A stretch of 47,394 bases of DNA, from positions 1-47,394 of the forward strand of contig JAHHTK010000006.1 in assembly GCA_020024695.1 (NCBI GenBank). Direction: 5' to 3'. How positions within the stretch are numbered: position 1 is the stretch's first letter; every line of letters begins with the position of its first letter. This document shows, one piece after another, positions 30,328-40,591 of the stretch. Both the position numbers and the translations under genes were made by a program. A model generated the notes under the pieces. That model was given only the letters and a program-made list of their open reading frames with translations. It did not search any database and was not told where the DNA came from. The DNA comes from Ureaplasma sp. (GTDB lineage Bacteria > Bacillota_I > Bacilli_A > Mycoplasmatales > Mycoplasmoidaceae).

Positions 30328-31084
30328 GTTTTTCTCCCTTATTTTTATTATTGAGTGGATTATCAGTTAAAATGATTTCTTCTTGTTCACAAATCATGCC
30401 AGGCATTTTTTGTTGGTTTTCATTCATTAAATAGGTGTTAGTTTTGACCACCACTTCAGTTTCTAAACTTGGTTTGTCAAGCACCATATAAGTATCACTC
30501 ATACTATCCACAAACGCATAAGTGGTCCGATTAATTAGAATATTAATTAAAATGACACCAGTGATTAATCCAATAATCACGGTAATCACTCGCATAAACA
30601 CCCCAATACCAAATCCGACCGTCCCAGCTAGGCTTGAATTGGTATTAAAAGTTAACATTCCCATTAAAAAACTTTGGGCTTGGTTGAAAGCACTAAAAAT
30701 TCAATAAGCAATTGAGACAACAACCATTCATCCCATCATCACCATTCACAACGAACTGTTATGTAAACATAATTGACGAATCTCTAACTGTTGATCATCA
30801 GCATCAATCATTTTAATATGCACCACTTTAGTTCATAAGGTATAACCCTTAGTAAAATAAGGAATTAAGACAAAATAAACAAAGTATCAGCCAAAATTCA
30901 CCAGACTAAAGCTAAATAAACGTCACCCAGCTAACGCAGCACTATTGTGAAAGACATCATAAATGTTAGTTCCAATTAAAAACAAAAACATGATTCCAAT
31001 TGAAACCAATCACACACTTAAATAATCTAAAATGCCGCCACCAATCCGTTTTCAAATGGTGGCAAACTGATAGGTCACTTTCAT
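30311..31084 (-). CDS. RDD-family membrane protein
   Basis: 257 residues from ATG 31084, only 3 nt after the stop of the gene upstream, with GGTGAT as ribosome binding site. The start YQFATIWKRIGGGILDYL (about 5-22) matches the RDD family entry (Arg in the first helix, Asp later), followed by a TM segment, a second TM region (GWYFVYFVLIPYFTKGYTLW, about 70-89), the family motif TKVVHIKMID, and further TM helices at about 118-138 and 148-170. A polar C-terminal tail of about 75 residues follows. RDD proteins are of uncertain role; some act as cation antiporters. At least eight Trp codons are TGA. It overlaps the pcrA start by 17 nt. Confidence 0.78.
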
Positions 31085-31087
31085 GGG

Positions 31088-32056
31088 TTATTTAATCACC
31101 TTAAGAATTTTGTTATAAAGTTCAAAGACTGATTTACTATGAGCTTGTAAATAAGGGTTTTGTTGAATATTAATTCTTAATTTATTGGTAATATTACGAA
31201 TGGAATTAATGGCTGAACTCAAGGTCACGGCATGGTCTTTAATACTGGTTCGTGACGATAAATCAATGTCATTTGATTGAGCTAAGGCCTTTAAAAAGAC
31301 ATAATAGACATTCACGATTAAGACATAGTCCCATTCGGCTTGGTATTTTTCATAGACCCCTCTTTCATTTAAGAAAGATAAGATGTCATAACTTTGGTAT
31401 AAAATGTCATAAACATTATAGTTGCTGACAGGTTTGAACCGACAACTAATTAAATTCGTTGGTAAATATGAAATTAAATGAGCATCTAAAATTAAAGCCG
31501 CTACAATCCCAAATTGACGGAACATTAATTCGTTAAATGAAACATCAGTTTGTTTTAAAAAATCAACATTAATGAGGTAGTGTTTTAAGTTAGTATTTAA
31601 CCCTAAAATTAATTCTTTGCTTAATCCTTTATAAGTTAAATTTTTTAATTCATAATTATTTAAAGAATGAGCATTATATAACAACATTAAATCAGGGTTC
31701 AAAGAGTTATTGGCCATGGTTTTTTGGACATAATCTAAATAGAAAGGTTCAATGGTATAGGTTGGAGAAATAAAGTGACAATAAGTCCCTTTGACATAGG
31801 GCATGGCTAAATTATAGGCATAGGCTGGCCCTAAGTCATTAGTAAGTTTGAAATAAAAAATATGTAATTGTTGATCATAACTTTTAATGACATCAACAAT
31901 AGCATCATTGCTAGAACCATTAATTAAAATGATTTGGACTTCATTGTGGTTTTTTAAATAGACTAAGCTACTCAAAAAGCCTTCCATATGCACAGGCAGG
32001 TTATCACGACTAATATAAACAATAAAAGTGACAAGTGGTTGGTGTAATTGCTTCAT
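31088..32056 (-). CDS. Glycosyltransferase family 2-like protein lacking catalytic motifs
   Basis: 322 residues from ATG 32056 with AAAAGA upstream. The N-terminal 120 residues have the GT-A outline: VTFIVYISRDN (9-19), EVQIILINGSSNDAI (about 39-53) in place of the usual IIVVDDGSTDxT, GPAYAYNLAMPYVKGTYCHFI (split, about 76-96), where a family-2 enzyme has AxNxGLxxAxGxYIxFLDSDD. The two acidic motifs that bind UDP-sugar and metal read NGSSND and SPTYT, so activity is doubtful. The rest is helical and unrecognised. It is the first gene of the operon that continues through RDD and pcrA. It could be a non-catalytic paralogue, or a transferase too divergent to judge by eye. Confidence 0.65.
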   Translation of the reverse strand: MKQLHQPLVTFIVYISRDNLPVHMEGFLSSLVYLKNHNEVQIILINGSSNDAIVDVIKSYDQQLHIFYFKLTNDLGPAYAYNLAMPYVKGTYCHFISPTYTIEPFYLDYVQKTMANNSLNPDLMLLYNAHSLNNYELKNLTYKGLSKELILGLNTNLKHYLINVDFLKQTDVSFNELMFRQFGIVAALILDAHLISYLPTNLISCRFKPVSNYNVYDILYQSYDILSFLNERGVYEKYQAEWDYVLIVNVYYVFLKALAQSNDIDLSSRTSIKDHAVTLSSAINSIRNITNKLRINIQQNPYLQAHSKSVFELYNKILKVIK

Positions 32057-32100
32057 ATCTTTTAATTTCTTTCTTCATAAACGAGAATGTTTAAAACACT

Positions 32101-32116
32101 ATTATAAGATATTATA
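32101..32116 (-). promoter_or_regulatory. Candidate -10 boxes for the glycosyltransferase-like operon
   Basis: On the minus strand TATAAT occurs twice (32111-32116 and 32101-32106), 45-60 nt before the start. No clear -35 at the right distance; mycoplasma promoters often lack one. Confidence 0.35.
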
Positions 32117-32141
32117 AAGGGTTTCATGAAAAATGGTGAGC

Positions 32142-32174
32142 AAATAAAAAGACATTCTAGTTTCCTAGAATGTC
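32142..32174 (-). terminator. Terminator of the secG-to-ABC operon
   Basis: GACATTCTAG (32151-32160) and CTAGAATGTC (32165-32174), a perfect 10-bp stem with loop TTTC; on minus TTTTTATTTG follows. It lies 7 nt after the stop of the ABC subunit. Confidence 0.9.
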
Positions 32175-32180
32175 ATCAGA

Positions 32181-35099
32181 TTAATCGAGTTCTAAATCTA
32201 AATCATCACCGAATTGAGAATTGTATAATTTTGCATAAAAACCGTCAGGAATTTGTAATAATTCGTCATGGTTTCCGATTTCAATAATTTCACCGTCTTT
32301 TAAGACCACAATCTTAGTGGCGTTGCGTACAGTGGATAAACGGTGGGCAATCATGAAGGTGGTTTTGTTTTGCATTAAACGTTCCATGGCTTCTTGAATA
32401 TCTTTTTCAGTCTTGGTATCAATAGAGCTAGTTGCTTCATCTAAGATTAAGACTGAACTTGGTGATAAGATAGCCCGAGCAATGGCTAATAATTGCCGTT
32501 GACCTTGTGATAAACCTTCCCCATTGTTTTCAATGACTGTGTCATAACCATGAGGTAAAGTCATAATGAATTCGTGACAGTTAGCCAATTTGGCAGCTTG
32601 GATAATCATCTCATCACTAGCTTCAAGGTTTCCAAAGCGAATGTTTTCTTTGATTGATTCACTAAATAAATAGGTATCTTGTAACACAATTGAGATGTTC
32701 CGACGTAAGCTTTCTTTGGTAATGTCTTTAATTGATAATCCATCAAAGACAATGTCGCCATTTTCAATGTCATAGAACTTGGTAATTAAGTTAATGATGG
32801 TGGATTTTCCTGATCCCGTTGGACCAACAATCGCAATGGTTTGACCAGCTTTGACCTCTAAATTAACATCTTTTAAAACATTTTTTAAACCATCATAACT
32901 GAAAGTTAAGTGGTCTAATTGAATGTTAGCGTGAATGTCTTTAATAGCTTTGGTGTCAAACATTGCTAAACTCTTAACAGTCATGTAATAATCAGCTAAC
33001 ATGTCATCATAGACTTCTCTTAAATCTAATGGTTCTTTTTTAAGACCAAGGTTAGCTTTCTTTTGGATATCACTGACAGGTTTGCCCGCTTGTTTATCTT
33101 TATAAGCTTGCATGTCATTTTTATTTTTGGTTGCTAATAACAATTTATCAGTATCTTTTTGGTGAGCTTTAATTAATTGTTTAGAGTAACTAATCATTTG
33201 GTTTAAGATAATGATTAATTTATTCGCAATGTCATTAAAGTTATAAATATCACATTTTTGTTCAGTTAAGAAATAATTAAAGTCTTCAAATAAAGCAAAA
33301 CAATCAGTTTTATTTTGTTTTGTTAATTCAGCTTGACACATTTCGCTAATATCACGACGTTGTTGGTAAGTATAGTGGTTGACTAAATAATGACTTAATT
33401 TATTCTTTTCAGTTTCTAGTTCCACCATACATAATTTAAATTTATTGAAATCTGCAATTTGAGCTAAAGTCACTGGATAGTTAACTACTCGTAATTGACT
33501 ATTTAAATAGGTTTCAATTTGGTTAGTTAAATGATCAATAGTAGCTTGAGCTTGTTCAGGATTATTACTTAAAGTGGTTTCACTAAAGAAATCGGTGAAT
33601 TTACCAAGGTTTAAATACATATCACGGTAATAAACTTGGGCGGTTTTAATGTCACTATGAATATTGTTTTGAACCATTTTTAATTGGTCTTGTAATCAAA
33701 GAATTTGTTCAATGATTAATGGAGTAATAGTGGCATCATTTCTAAAGATTTCTAAAGTTTTAGCTTTGTTATTGTAAGTTTTTTGGATACTTTTGACATT
33801 GACAATTCAGTTTTTAAGTCAACGAATATCTTCTTTTTTAACCCGTTTTGGGTGACGTTTTAATTGGCATTCAAGTTCAGTTAAATCTAATTTATATTTC
33901 ATTAACTTTTCTTGTAAGATTTCTTTTTGAGCTTGAATTGGAAGGTTCGAACCAGCAATGTTAATAACAATCTTTTCTAATGGGTTCATTTCTTCTTGTT
34001 CATTAAAGACTTCAAAAGCACGGTTTGCCCCTGCTAGTGCAGCTTGGAAGATGTTTAAAACGTTGGCAATTTGCGAGAATGGTTGCACAAAGTATTTTAA
34101 TAAAACTAAATAAATGGTTAAGGAAGCAAATTGACTTGCCCAAGCAGGGTTAGCATAACCTGCTCCAGCATTTTCACTCGATGATCCTAAACTTAATTCA
34201 ATCGTAATTCCACCTAAACCAATATCGTTCGCAATAAAAATAATTCCTAACATGGTGGTGAATAAGGTGATGAACCCAGTCATGAAAGCCCCTCAAGGAA
34301 CTAATAACCCAGAATAAAGTTGGGCTTTATAAGAAACTTCATGGACATCAGCAATGTATTTTTTGTATTTAGCCATTGCTTGGTCGCCTTGTGAATAAAG
34401 GTCAACTACATCTTGACCAGATAAATATTCTTCTAAGAACCCGTTTAAGGCACCTAAAGTAATTTGTTGTTTTTCAAAGATTGGTTGGGATTTTTTAACT
34501 AATACAATAATCACACTCATGAAGATTGGAATCAAAGCAATGGTGATTAAAGTTAAATATGGACTGATGACCAACATCATGGTTCCCATCCCGGCAGTTC
34601 AGAACATATTTCCGATAACATCGGTCATATTTTCAGCAATTGCTGCGGTAATGGTGTTAATGTCGTTGGTGAACCGACTCATTAAGTCCCCTGAGTTGTG
34701 AGTGTCAAAGTATTTAATAGGTAACTTTTGAACTTTGGCAAAGACATCGTTCCGAATCTTTTGTCCAACATTTTGACCCACATGAACTAGAATGACATAT
34801 TGAGCATAAGTAAAGCCTCACATCACAAAGAATAAGGTAATTAAAATGCCCCCGATGGTGAAGACTAAACTAACTTGGTTGGCTTCAAGAGCTAAAATCG
34901 CATATTGCATTGCGAAATAGTTACCTAATCCGATTAACATAACGGTTAAGGACACCGCTAATTCTGCTCAAAGTCAGTTTTTAAAACTACGTAAATAAAT
35001 TCAGATTAACCGAAGCGTGTTTTTAATGGAGAGTTTCGGTTGAGTTAAAGGACGTTTGCCTTTAATTTGTTTTCTTTTTTTATTGGTAACCAAGTTCAT
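32181..35099 (-). CDS. ABC exporter subunit with ~350-residue insertion (canonical NBD)
   Basis: 972 residues, against about 600 for a normal half-exporter, start ATG 35099 with AAGGAG at ideal spacing. Residues 1-370 are the membrane domain (TM segments at about 43-75, 80-103, 165-200, 270-295 and 325-345, ending ANRAFEVFNEQEE). Residues about 371-724 are a highly charged, helix-rich insert with no TM segment (for example ELECQLKRHPKRVKKED, ELETEKNKLSHYL). The ATPase domain starts at IQLDHLTFSYDG (about 726): Walker A GPTGSGKST (about 759), signature LSQGQ (863-867, changed from LSGGQ), Walker B with catalytic Glu 888 (ILDEATSSID), switch His 919 (IAHRLST). With the gene upstream, which it overlaps by 20 nt, it should form a heterodimeric MsbA/BmrCD-type exporter. 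The substrate is unknown. Many TGA Trp codons. Confidence 0.92.
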
Positions 35100-36942
35100 C
35101 TTGTACTCCTTGTTCACCTAACTGACTGACAGCAATATTGTAATATGCGTCACAGTTTCTTAATAAATTTTGATGGGTGTCATAACCCTTTACCATTCCA
35201 TTTTCTAAAACAATGATCTTATCACAGTTTTTGACACTGGAAATCCGTTGGGCAATGACTAAGATGGTACGACCAACCTTATATTGTTGCAGTTCATCAT
35301 TTAAAGCCTTTTCAGTAATCATGTCAAGGGCTGAAGTTGATGAGTCAAGAATTAAAATTGGACTTTTTTTAATTAAGGCTCTGGTTAAAGCAATTCTTTG
35401 TTTTTGGCCTCCAGAGAAGTTTTGACCCCGTTGTTCAACAATCGAATCAAAGCCCATTTCTCTAGTCGAGATAAATTCATAGGCTTGAGCTTGTTTAGCA
35501 GCATCAATCATTTCTTGTTCAGAAGCGTTTGGTTTACCAAATTGAATGTTAGAAGCAATGGTGCCACTAAACAATTGAACATTTTGAGGCGAGTAGGCAA
35601 TGTCGTGACGTAAAGAATCTTTACTAATGGTTTTTAAATCAGTGTCCCCGATTTGAATGTTCCCACTAGAAACATCATATAACCGACAAATTAAATTGAC
35701 CAAAGTGGTTTTTCCTGAACCTGTTGAACCAATAATTCCGACCATGTCGTTTTGGTTAATGGTTAAGTTAATATCTTTTAAGACTTCACCACTTTCATCA
35801 CTATATTTAAATGATACGTGGTCAAAAGTAATCGAAGGACTAATTGCTAACCGACCAGTTGCTTTGTCAATGATGTTTTTACCGTTTGGATCAAATTTAA
35901 TGGTTGGTTCATAAACTAAAATTTGGTTTAAACGTAATGCTGAAGCTTTTGCCCGTCCAATTTGAACAAAGACAAAGACAGTCAAGATCATTCCCATCAT
36001 CATTAAACTCATGATTTGAATGATTGGTCCGACCATTAAAGCGGCATTGTTACCATAATTTGTGGCAATCATAATTACGACAACGGTTGCAATATCAATG
36101 ACTCAATAAATGGTTGGAGTAATTGCAAACACTCAGAAATCTGCTCGTTTGGAGTTAAAGGTTAAATCACGAGAAACTTTAGCAAAGCGTTTTTCTTGAT
36201 AACTTTGTAAGTTAAAGGATTTAATTGTTCTTTGACCCAAAATGTTTTCTTGCATGACATTGTTTACACTGTCAGTCGCTTTTTGAGTTTTTAAGAAATA
36301 TGGAATTGCTGGCACAATACAAATGGTTAACCCGATTGCTAAAACTAAAGTCGCAATAATCATAACCACTGGCATATGTCAAGAGTTAGAAGCATTAAAG
36401 CCAGCGTCACTTGGAGCTCCTGACATACTACTTAATAATGGTCAAATAAAAGGAATGGCAATAATCATAATTAACCCACCGAAGTAGATGAAAAATGATC
36501 TGACAATGGTTCGAATTGAGAAAATGGAGGCCATTCTAACAATTTGTACGTCTGAACTAATCCGTGTCATTAATGAAGAGACCTTGAAATTGTCAAGGTC
36601 AGCTAAAGAATAACGTTGGATTTTGTTATATAGTTCAAACCGTAAGTTATAAGCCATATCTGATCCGACCCGAGCTGATAAGACTGACGCTCACATCCCA
36701 AGGCCTAACGAGACAATCGCAATGGCAGTCATAATCCCACCAATGATTAAACCTTGTTCGGTATAGGTTGTGCCTGGAAATCAAGTTTGTAATGGGTTTG
36801 AAACCAATAAAATTTGGTTTAAGAACAACATTAAAAAAGGTACAACCACGTCACAGATGGCCTGCAACAAGGTGAGGATTAAAGCGAGAGCAAGTCGGTT
36901 GCGAGACTTCCCTCTAATCCCTAATTTAATTAATTTTCACAT
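35080..36942 (-). CDS. ABC exporter subunit with degenerate ATPase site
   Basis: 620 residues from ATG 36942 with AAGGA upstream. It has six hydrophobic segments (about 17-45, 62-90, 127-155, 195-220, 250-270 and 305-330), then an ATPase domain: ITFDHVSFKY (about 371), Walker A GSTGSGKT (405-412), Q-loop SPQNVQLFS, canonical signature FSGGQ (509-513), but Walker B reads ILILDSSTSALD with Ser 534 in place of the catalytic Glu, and the switch residue is Gln 565 (IAQRIS) instead of His. This is the pattern of the degenerate half of heterodimeric exporters; its intact signature would complete the active site of the partner encoded next. The gene is 23 nt after smpB and overlaps the partner by 20 nt. 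Substrate unknown; lipids, drugs or peptides are all possible. Confidence 0.93.
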
Positions 36943-36965
36943 AATACATCCTTATTAATCATGCT

Positions 36966-37397
36966 CTAATAATCACGAGCCATGCGTGACATATCACGTT
37001 TTTTAATGTCTTCACGTTTATCATGAAGTTTTTTACCTTTCCCAAGTCCAATGAGAATTTTAATATGGCCTTGAGATCAATAAGCTTTAATTGGGACAAT
37101 TGTTAAACTATCCTTGATAGCTCATTGGGTTAATTTTAAGATTTGACTTTTATGCAACAATAATTTTCGTGTCGCATAAGGATTTACATTGCTTCGATTG
37201 CCTTCTTTAAAGGGAGCAATGTACATATTTAAAATGAAAGCTTCACCATCTTTAATATAGACATAAGCATCATTCATATTAGCTTGGGCGTGGGAGAGCG
37301 ATTTTACTTCAGTTCCATGTAAGACAATCCCTGCTTCAAATTCATCTTCAATAAAATAATTCCGATGAGCATTTTTATTACTAACTAATAACTTCAT
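36966..37397 (-). CDS. smpB: SsrA-binding protein SmpB
   Basis: 143 residues from ATG 37397 with AAGGA upstream, 4 nt after the rnr stop. SmpB brings tmRNA to stalled ribosomes in trans-translation. It has NKNAHRNYFIEDEFEAGI (split, 7-25), the core motif LHGTEVKSLSHAQANMNDAY (26-45), NVNPYATRKLLLHKSQI (about 70-86), and the basic C-terminal tail GKKLHDKREDIKKRDMSRMA (about 119-138), which enters the decoding centre. The length is standard. Neighbourhood with rnr is well known (RNase R degrades the rescued mRNA). tmRNA itself is not in the window. Two TGA Trp codons. Confidence 0.97.
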
Positions 37398-37401
37398 CTG
37401 A

Positions 37402-39672
37402 TTATTCCTTTGCTAAAGCGAAATTGATTTTGCGTTCTTGCTTCGAAGCACTAGTACAAATAACTCGCACTTTTTGACCTAAACTAAAGGTTTTATGGGT
37501 GTTACGTCCAACTAAAACAATATTAGCATCGTCGTAGGTATAGAAATCGTCATCTAAGTCTTTAATGGAGACAAGACCTTCAATGGCATAAGCTGGAATA
37601 AAAGTGCCATCTGGTAATTGGTTATCTAACAATTCTACAAACATTCCGAAACGAGTGATCATGCTGACCATTGCATCAAAACTTTGGCCAATTTTGGTGG
37701 TCATGTATTCAGCGAACTTCATACTATTTACGTCTCGTTCACAACGGACTGCTAAGGTTTCAGTTTTATTACATGCCTCACAAATATCGCCTAAAGAAGT
37801 CATTAATTCATGACGTTGTTGGTCACTATATTTTTCTGGTGTAAATAAAAACATTCAGAATAAACGGTGAACAATTAAGTCAGGATAACGACGAATCGGA
37901 CTGGTGAAGTGGGTATAATGATCACTTGCTAAACCAAAATGGCCGATATTATTTGTAGAATATTCAGCTTTTTGCATGCTTCTTAACATTAATAAAGAAA
38001 GCATTTTAGCATTTGGATTACTTCGGTTGTTTTCAATAATATTGGCTAATTCGACACTAGAAATATTATTTAAATCACTTGGTAATTTGAAGCCAAACTT
38101 TCTCGCTTCCACTTCAAAGACTTTCATCTTATCACTATCTGGTTTATCATGAACCCGATAAATAAAAGGAATATTCAATTCTTTGGCTTTCATGGTCACG
38201 GCTTCATTTGCAGCAATCATAAAATCTTCAACCATTTTTTGGGCAGTACCCCGTTGTTTAACACTAATTTCGATTGGAAAACCGTCTTCATTTAATTTGA
38301 TTTTAGGTTCTGGAACTTCGAAATCAACATAACCATTTCTGATTTTTTTGTTTCTTAGTATCTTATGTAAGTCATAAGCATCAGTTAAGATTTGTTTGGT
38401 AATATCACTATATTGGTCAGGGTTGGTAATAGAATTACTTGGAGCCTTTTCAATGGCTTGTTGTAATTCTTCTAGATTTGTTTCAAGGGTTGGAAGCCCC
38501 ATGGCATCTAACCCTTTGAAATTTGCTTGTCCATAAAAATAGTTGACCCCATCATAAGTTAACCGATCATGGTTAATCATGTAGGCTGGATAAACATCAA
38601 TGTTGAAGATGTTACCAGCGGCATCGATTTCCATATCGGCAGTGATACACATTCGAACCACATTGGCATTTAAACTCCCTGCGTCATTACATAAAGTATG
38701 TGGCAACATTGGAATGACACGGTCAGCTAAATAAATGGAAGTGCCCCGATCTAAAGCACATTCATCAATGGCTGTTTGATAGGGAACATACACAGAAACG
38801 TCAGCAATAGAAACCCCTAAGAAATAATTGCCATTAGCGAGTTTTTCAACATAAATAGCATCATCTAAGTCTTTAGAAGTTTCAGGGTCAATTGACATAA
38901 TGTGACGTTTGGTTAAGTCACGACGAACTTTTTTGTCTTCTTCACTTAAAGTGACTTGGACATTATTTGCATATTCCAAAACTTCTTTTGGAAATGATGG
39001 ATCGACTCCATTATCGTAAACTAAACTTTCAATGTCTTGGCCAACATCATCTTTATGACCTAAAATTTGAATGACGTGGGCTTGGACATAGGTATCGTGA
39101 TATTCATCAATTTGGTATCAAATTTTTGAACCATCAACAATCCCCGTTGGATTTGATAAAAAAACATTTAAATACATACGGGCATCATCATTTTTAACCG
39201 TATAGGTATTATCTGGGTTAATAATCATGGTACCAACATATGTATTTTTGTTGTGAGTAAGAATTTTTAAGATTTTAGCATCGTAGACATCATTTTTAGG
39301 TTGCTTGTCTAAAGGTGCAAAAAGAACTTCATCACCCCTTAAACCTCCGTTAATATTATTTTTATGAACGTAGTATTTAATGTCGGTTTCAGGATCAATA
39401 ACTGACCCATCACCCCGTGAGGTAACGTTTAAAGTTCCTGTTAATTCAATTCCTGGTTTCACTGGTGCATTTTCATAACCAATGACTAATTTACCATTTG
39501 CTAATTTTCGCAATTCATCTGTTTTTACTAACTCGTCGATAGTATCATAAATTTTAAACTTATTGATACCTCGATTTTTTTCCATAATTTTAGCAGCGAC
39601 AATGGCGGCTGGAATTGGGCGAGCATCTTGTTTTACCACTGCTAAGATTAAACTAGCAAGTTTTTTATCCAT
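37402..39672 (-). CDS. rnr: Ribonuclease R
   Basis: 756 residues from ATG 39672. RNase R is a processive 3'-5' exonuclease that unwinds structured RNA and, in mycoplasmas, is the main 3'-5' exonuclease. In order: winged-helix N-terminus (KLASLILAVVKQDARPIP, 3-20), cold-shock/OB domains (about 70-230), RNB catalytic domain with SIDPETSKDLDDAIYV (about 259-275; Asp 262, 268, 270 and 271 bind metal), HFGLASDHYTHFTSPIRRYP (about 585-604), and a C-terminal S1 domain (about 650-756, SFDAMVSMITRFGMFVEL). The start overlaps the secG stop by 8 nt. The tail lacks the long Lys-rich extension of the E. coli enzyme. Confidence 0.96.
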
Positions 39673-39991
39673 GCAGACTCATTCGGATTAATTGAGTAAC
39701 TGGACCTGGTGGAACATCACCTGCTCCAGTATCACTACCTGGAGCTGGTGCAGTCGCCCCAGTGGTGGTAAAATAAACGACGATAGCAATGATAACTAAA
39801 ACAACAGTCATCATGAACAAAAAGATTTGAAGCCCTTTAATTCAGCCTCGATCCTTTGTTTTTTTGAAAATTTCAAGGTCTTGGCCACCAATGCTAGCCA
39901 ATCCTCCTGATGAACCAGAACGTGATAATAATAATGCAACTATTAAGCTAAGTATTGCTAAAATACTACAAACAATAACCACTGCAAGCAT
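39665..39991 (-). CDS. secG: SecG preprotein translocase subunit
   Basis: 108 residues from ATG 39991 with AAAGGA 6 nt upstream. Two TM helices (about 1-22 MLAVVIVCSILAILSLIVAL; about 56-77 FLFMMTVVLVIIAIVVYF) flank the conserved loop SRSGSSGGLASIGGQD (24-39), which is the SecG signature, with GGQDLEIFKKTKDRG following. SecG helps SecYEA export proteins. The C-terminal tail of about 30 residues is Pro/Gly/Ala-rich (TTTGATAPAPGSDTG). First gene of the operon with rnr and smpB, an order also common in other Firmicutes. Confidence 0.92.
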
Positions 39992-40045
39992 ATCAAATTC
40001 CTTTCATATATAATATATTAATTATATAGAAAGTTGGGATTTTAT
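39992..40045. promoter_or_regulatory. Compact divergent promoter region, secG / PEBP
   Basis: Only 54 nt separate two divergent start codons. TATAAT reads on plus at 40009-40014, and the same AT-palindromic block (ATATATAATATATT) offers TATTAT on minus. Both operons must start here or share overlapping promoters. No clear -35 boxes. Confidence 0.4.
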
Positions 40046-40591
40046 ATGAAAATAATCCTTCCAATTGATAAACAAAATTGTTTAGCTTCTAAATATGGTG
40101 GTTATTGTGACCCTTGCGACCTCATTAATGGTGATCCGTTAACCTCTTTTCCAATTGAATGGGGTGAATTTGCACCACAATCACACTATGTGCATTTAAT
40201 TTTAGTTGATTATGATAGTAACCCTGTGTGCAACTTTACTTGATTGCACTGGGGGGTTTGTAATTTAGCTGTGGCAAAATATCCAACAGGGATTCCGGAA
40301 AACTTTAGTTTGGCTCAAAAAGATTCTTTAAATCAAGCCATTAATTCAGGTTACCAACCGTTCAACAAATCTCAAAAGACACCTCTTGAAGATTACATTG
40401 GTTATTATGGACCTTTCCCACCTGACAAACCACATACATACACTTTATATGTCATAACCACTAGTGCTCCATTAGACATTCAAAACGGGTGATATTTGAA
40501 TGAATTGGTCTTTAATTTGGATAAAAACCAAATTATTGAATCCAAACGGATTGATTTTGTATATAAGGATAATAGATATGCCATTTATTAA
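40046..40591 (+). CDS. YbhB/YbcL-type PEBP (Raf kinase inhibitor-like) protein
   Basis: 181 residues from ATG 40046, GGGA 6 nt upstream (an in-frame TTG at 40034 is less likely). The bacterial PEBP pattern is present: VHLILVDYDSNP (about 52-63), FTWLHWGVCN (about 65-74, the His is part of the ligand pocket), YIGYYGPFPPDKPHTYTLYV (about 116-135, the GPxPPxxxHxY motif). PEBP proteins bind phospholipid or anion ligands; bacterial members have no settled role. It overlaps the nuclease gene by 14 nt and leads the operon. Three TGA Trp codons. Confidence 0.85.

Noticed and set aside
40500..40577. Upstream in-frame ATG for the YqaJ-type nuclease
   Set aside because: The segment is coding in the PEBP frame, has no ribosome binding site and would add residues outside the family fold. 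ATG 40578 has AAGGAT at good spacing.
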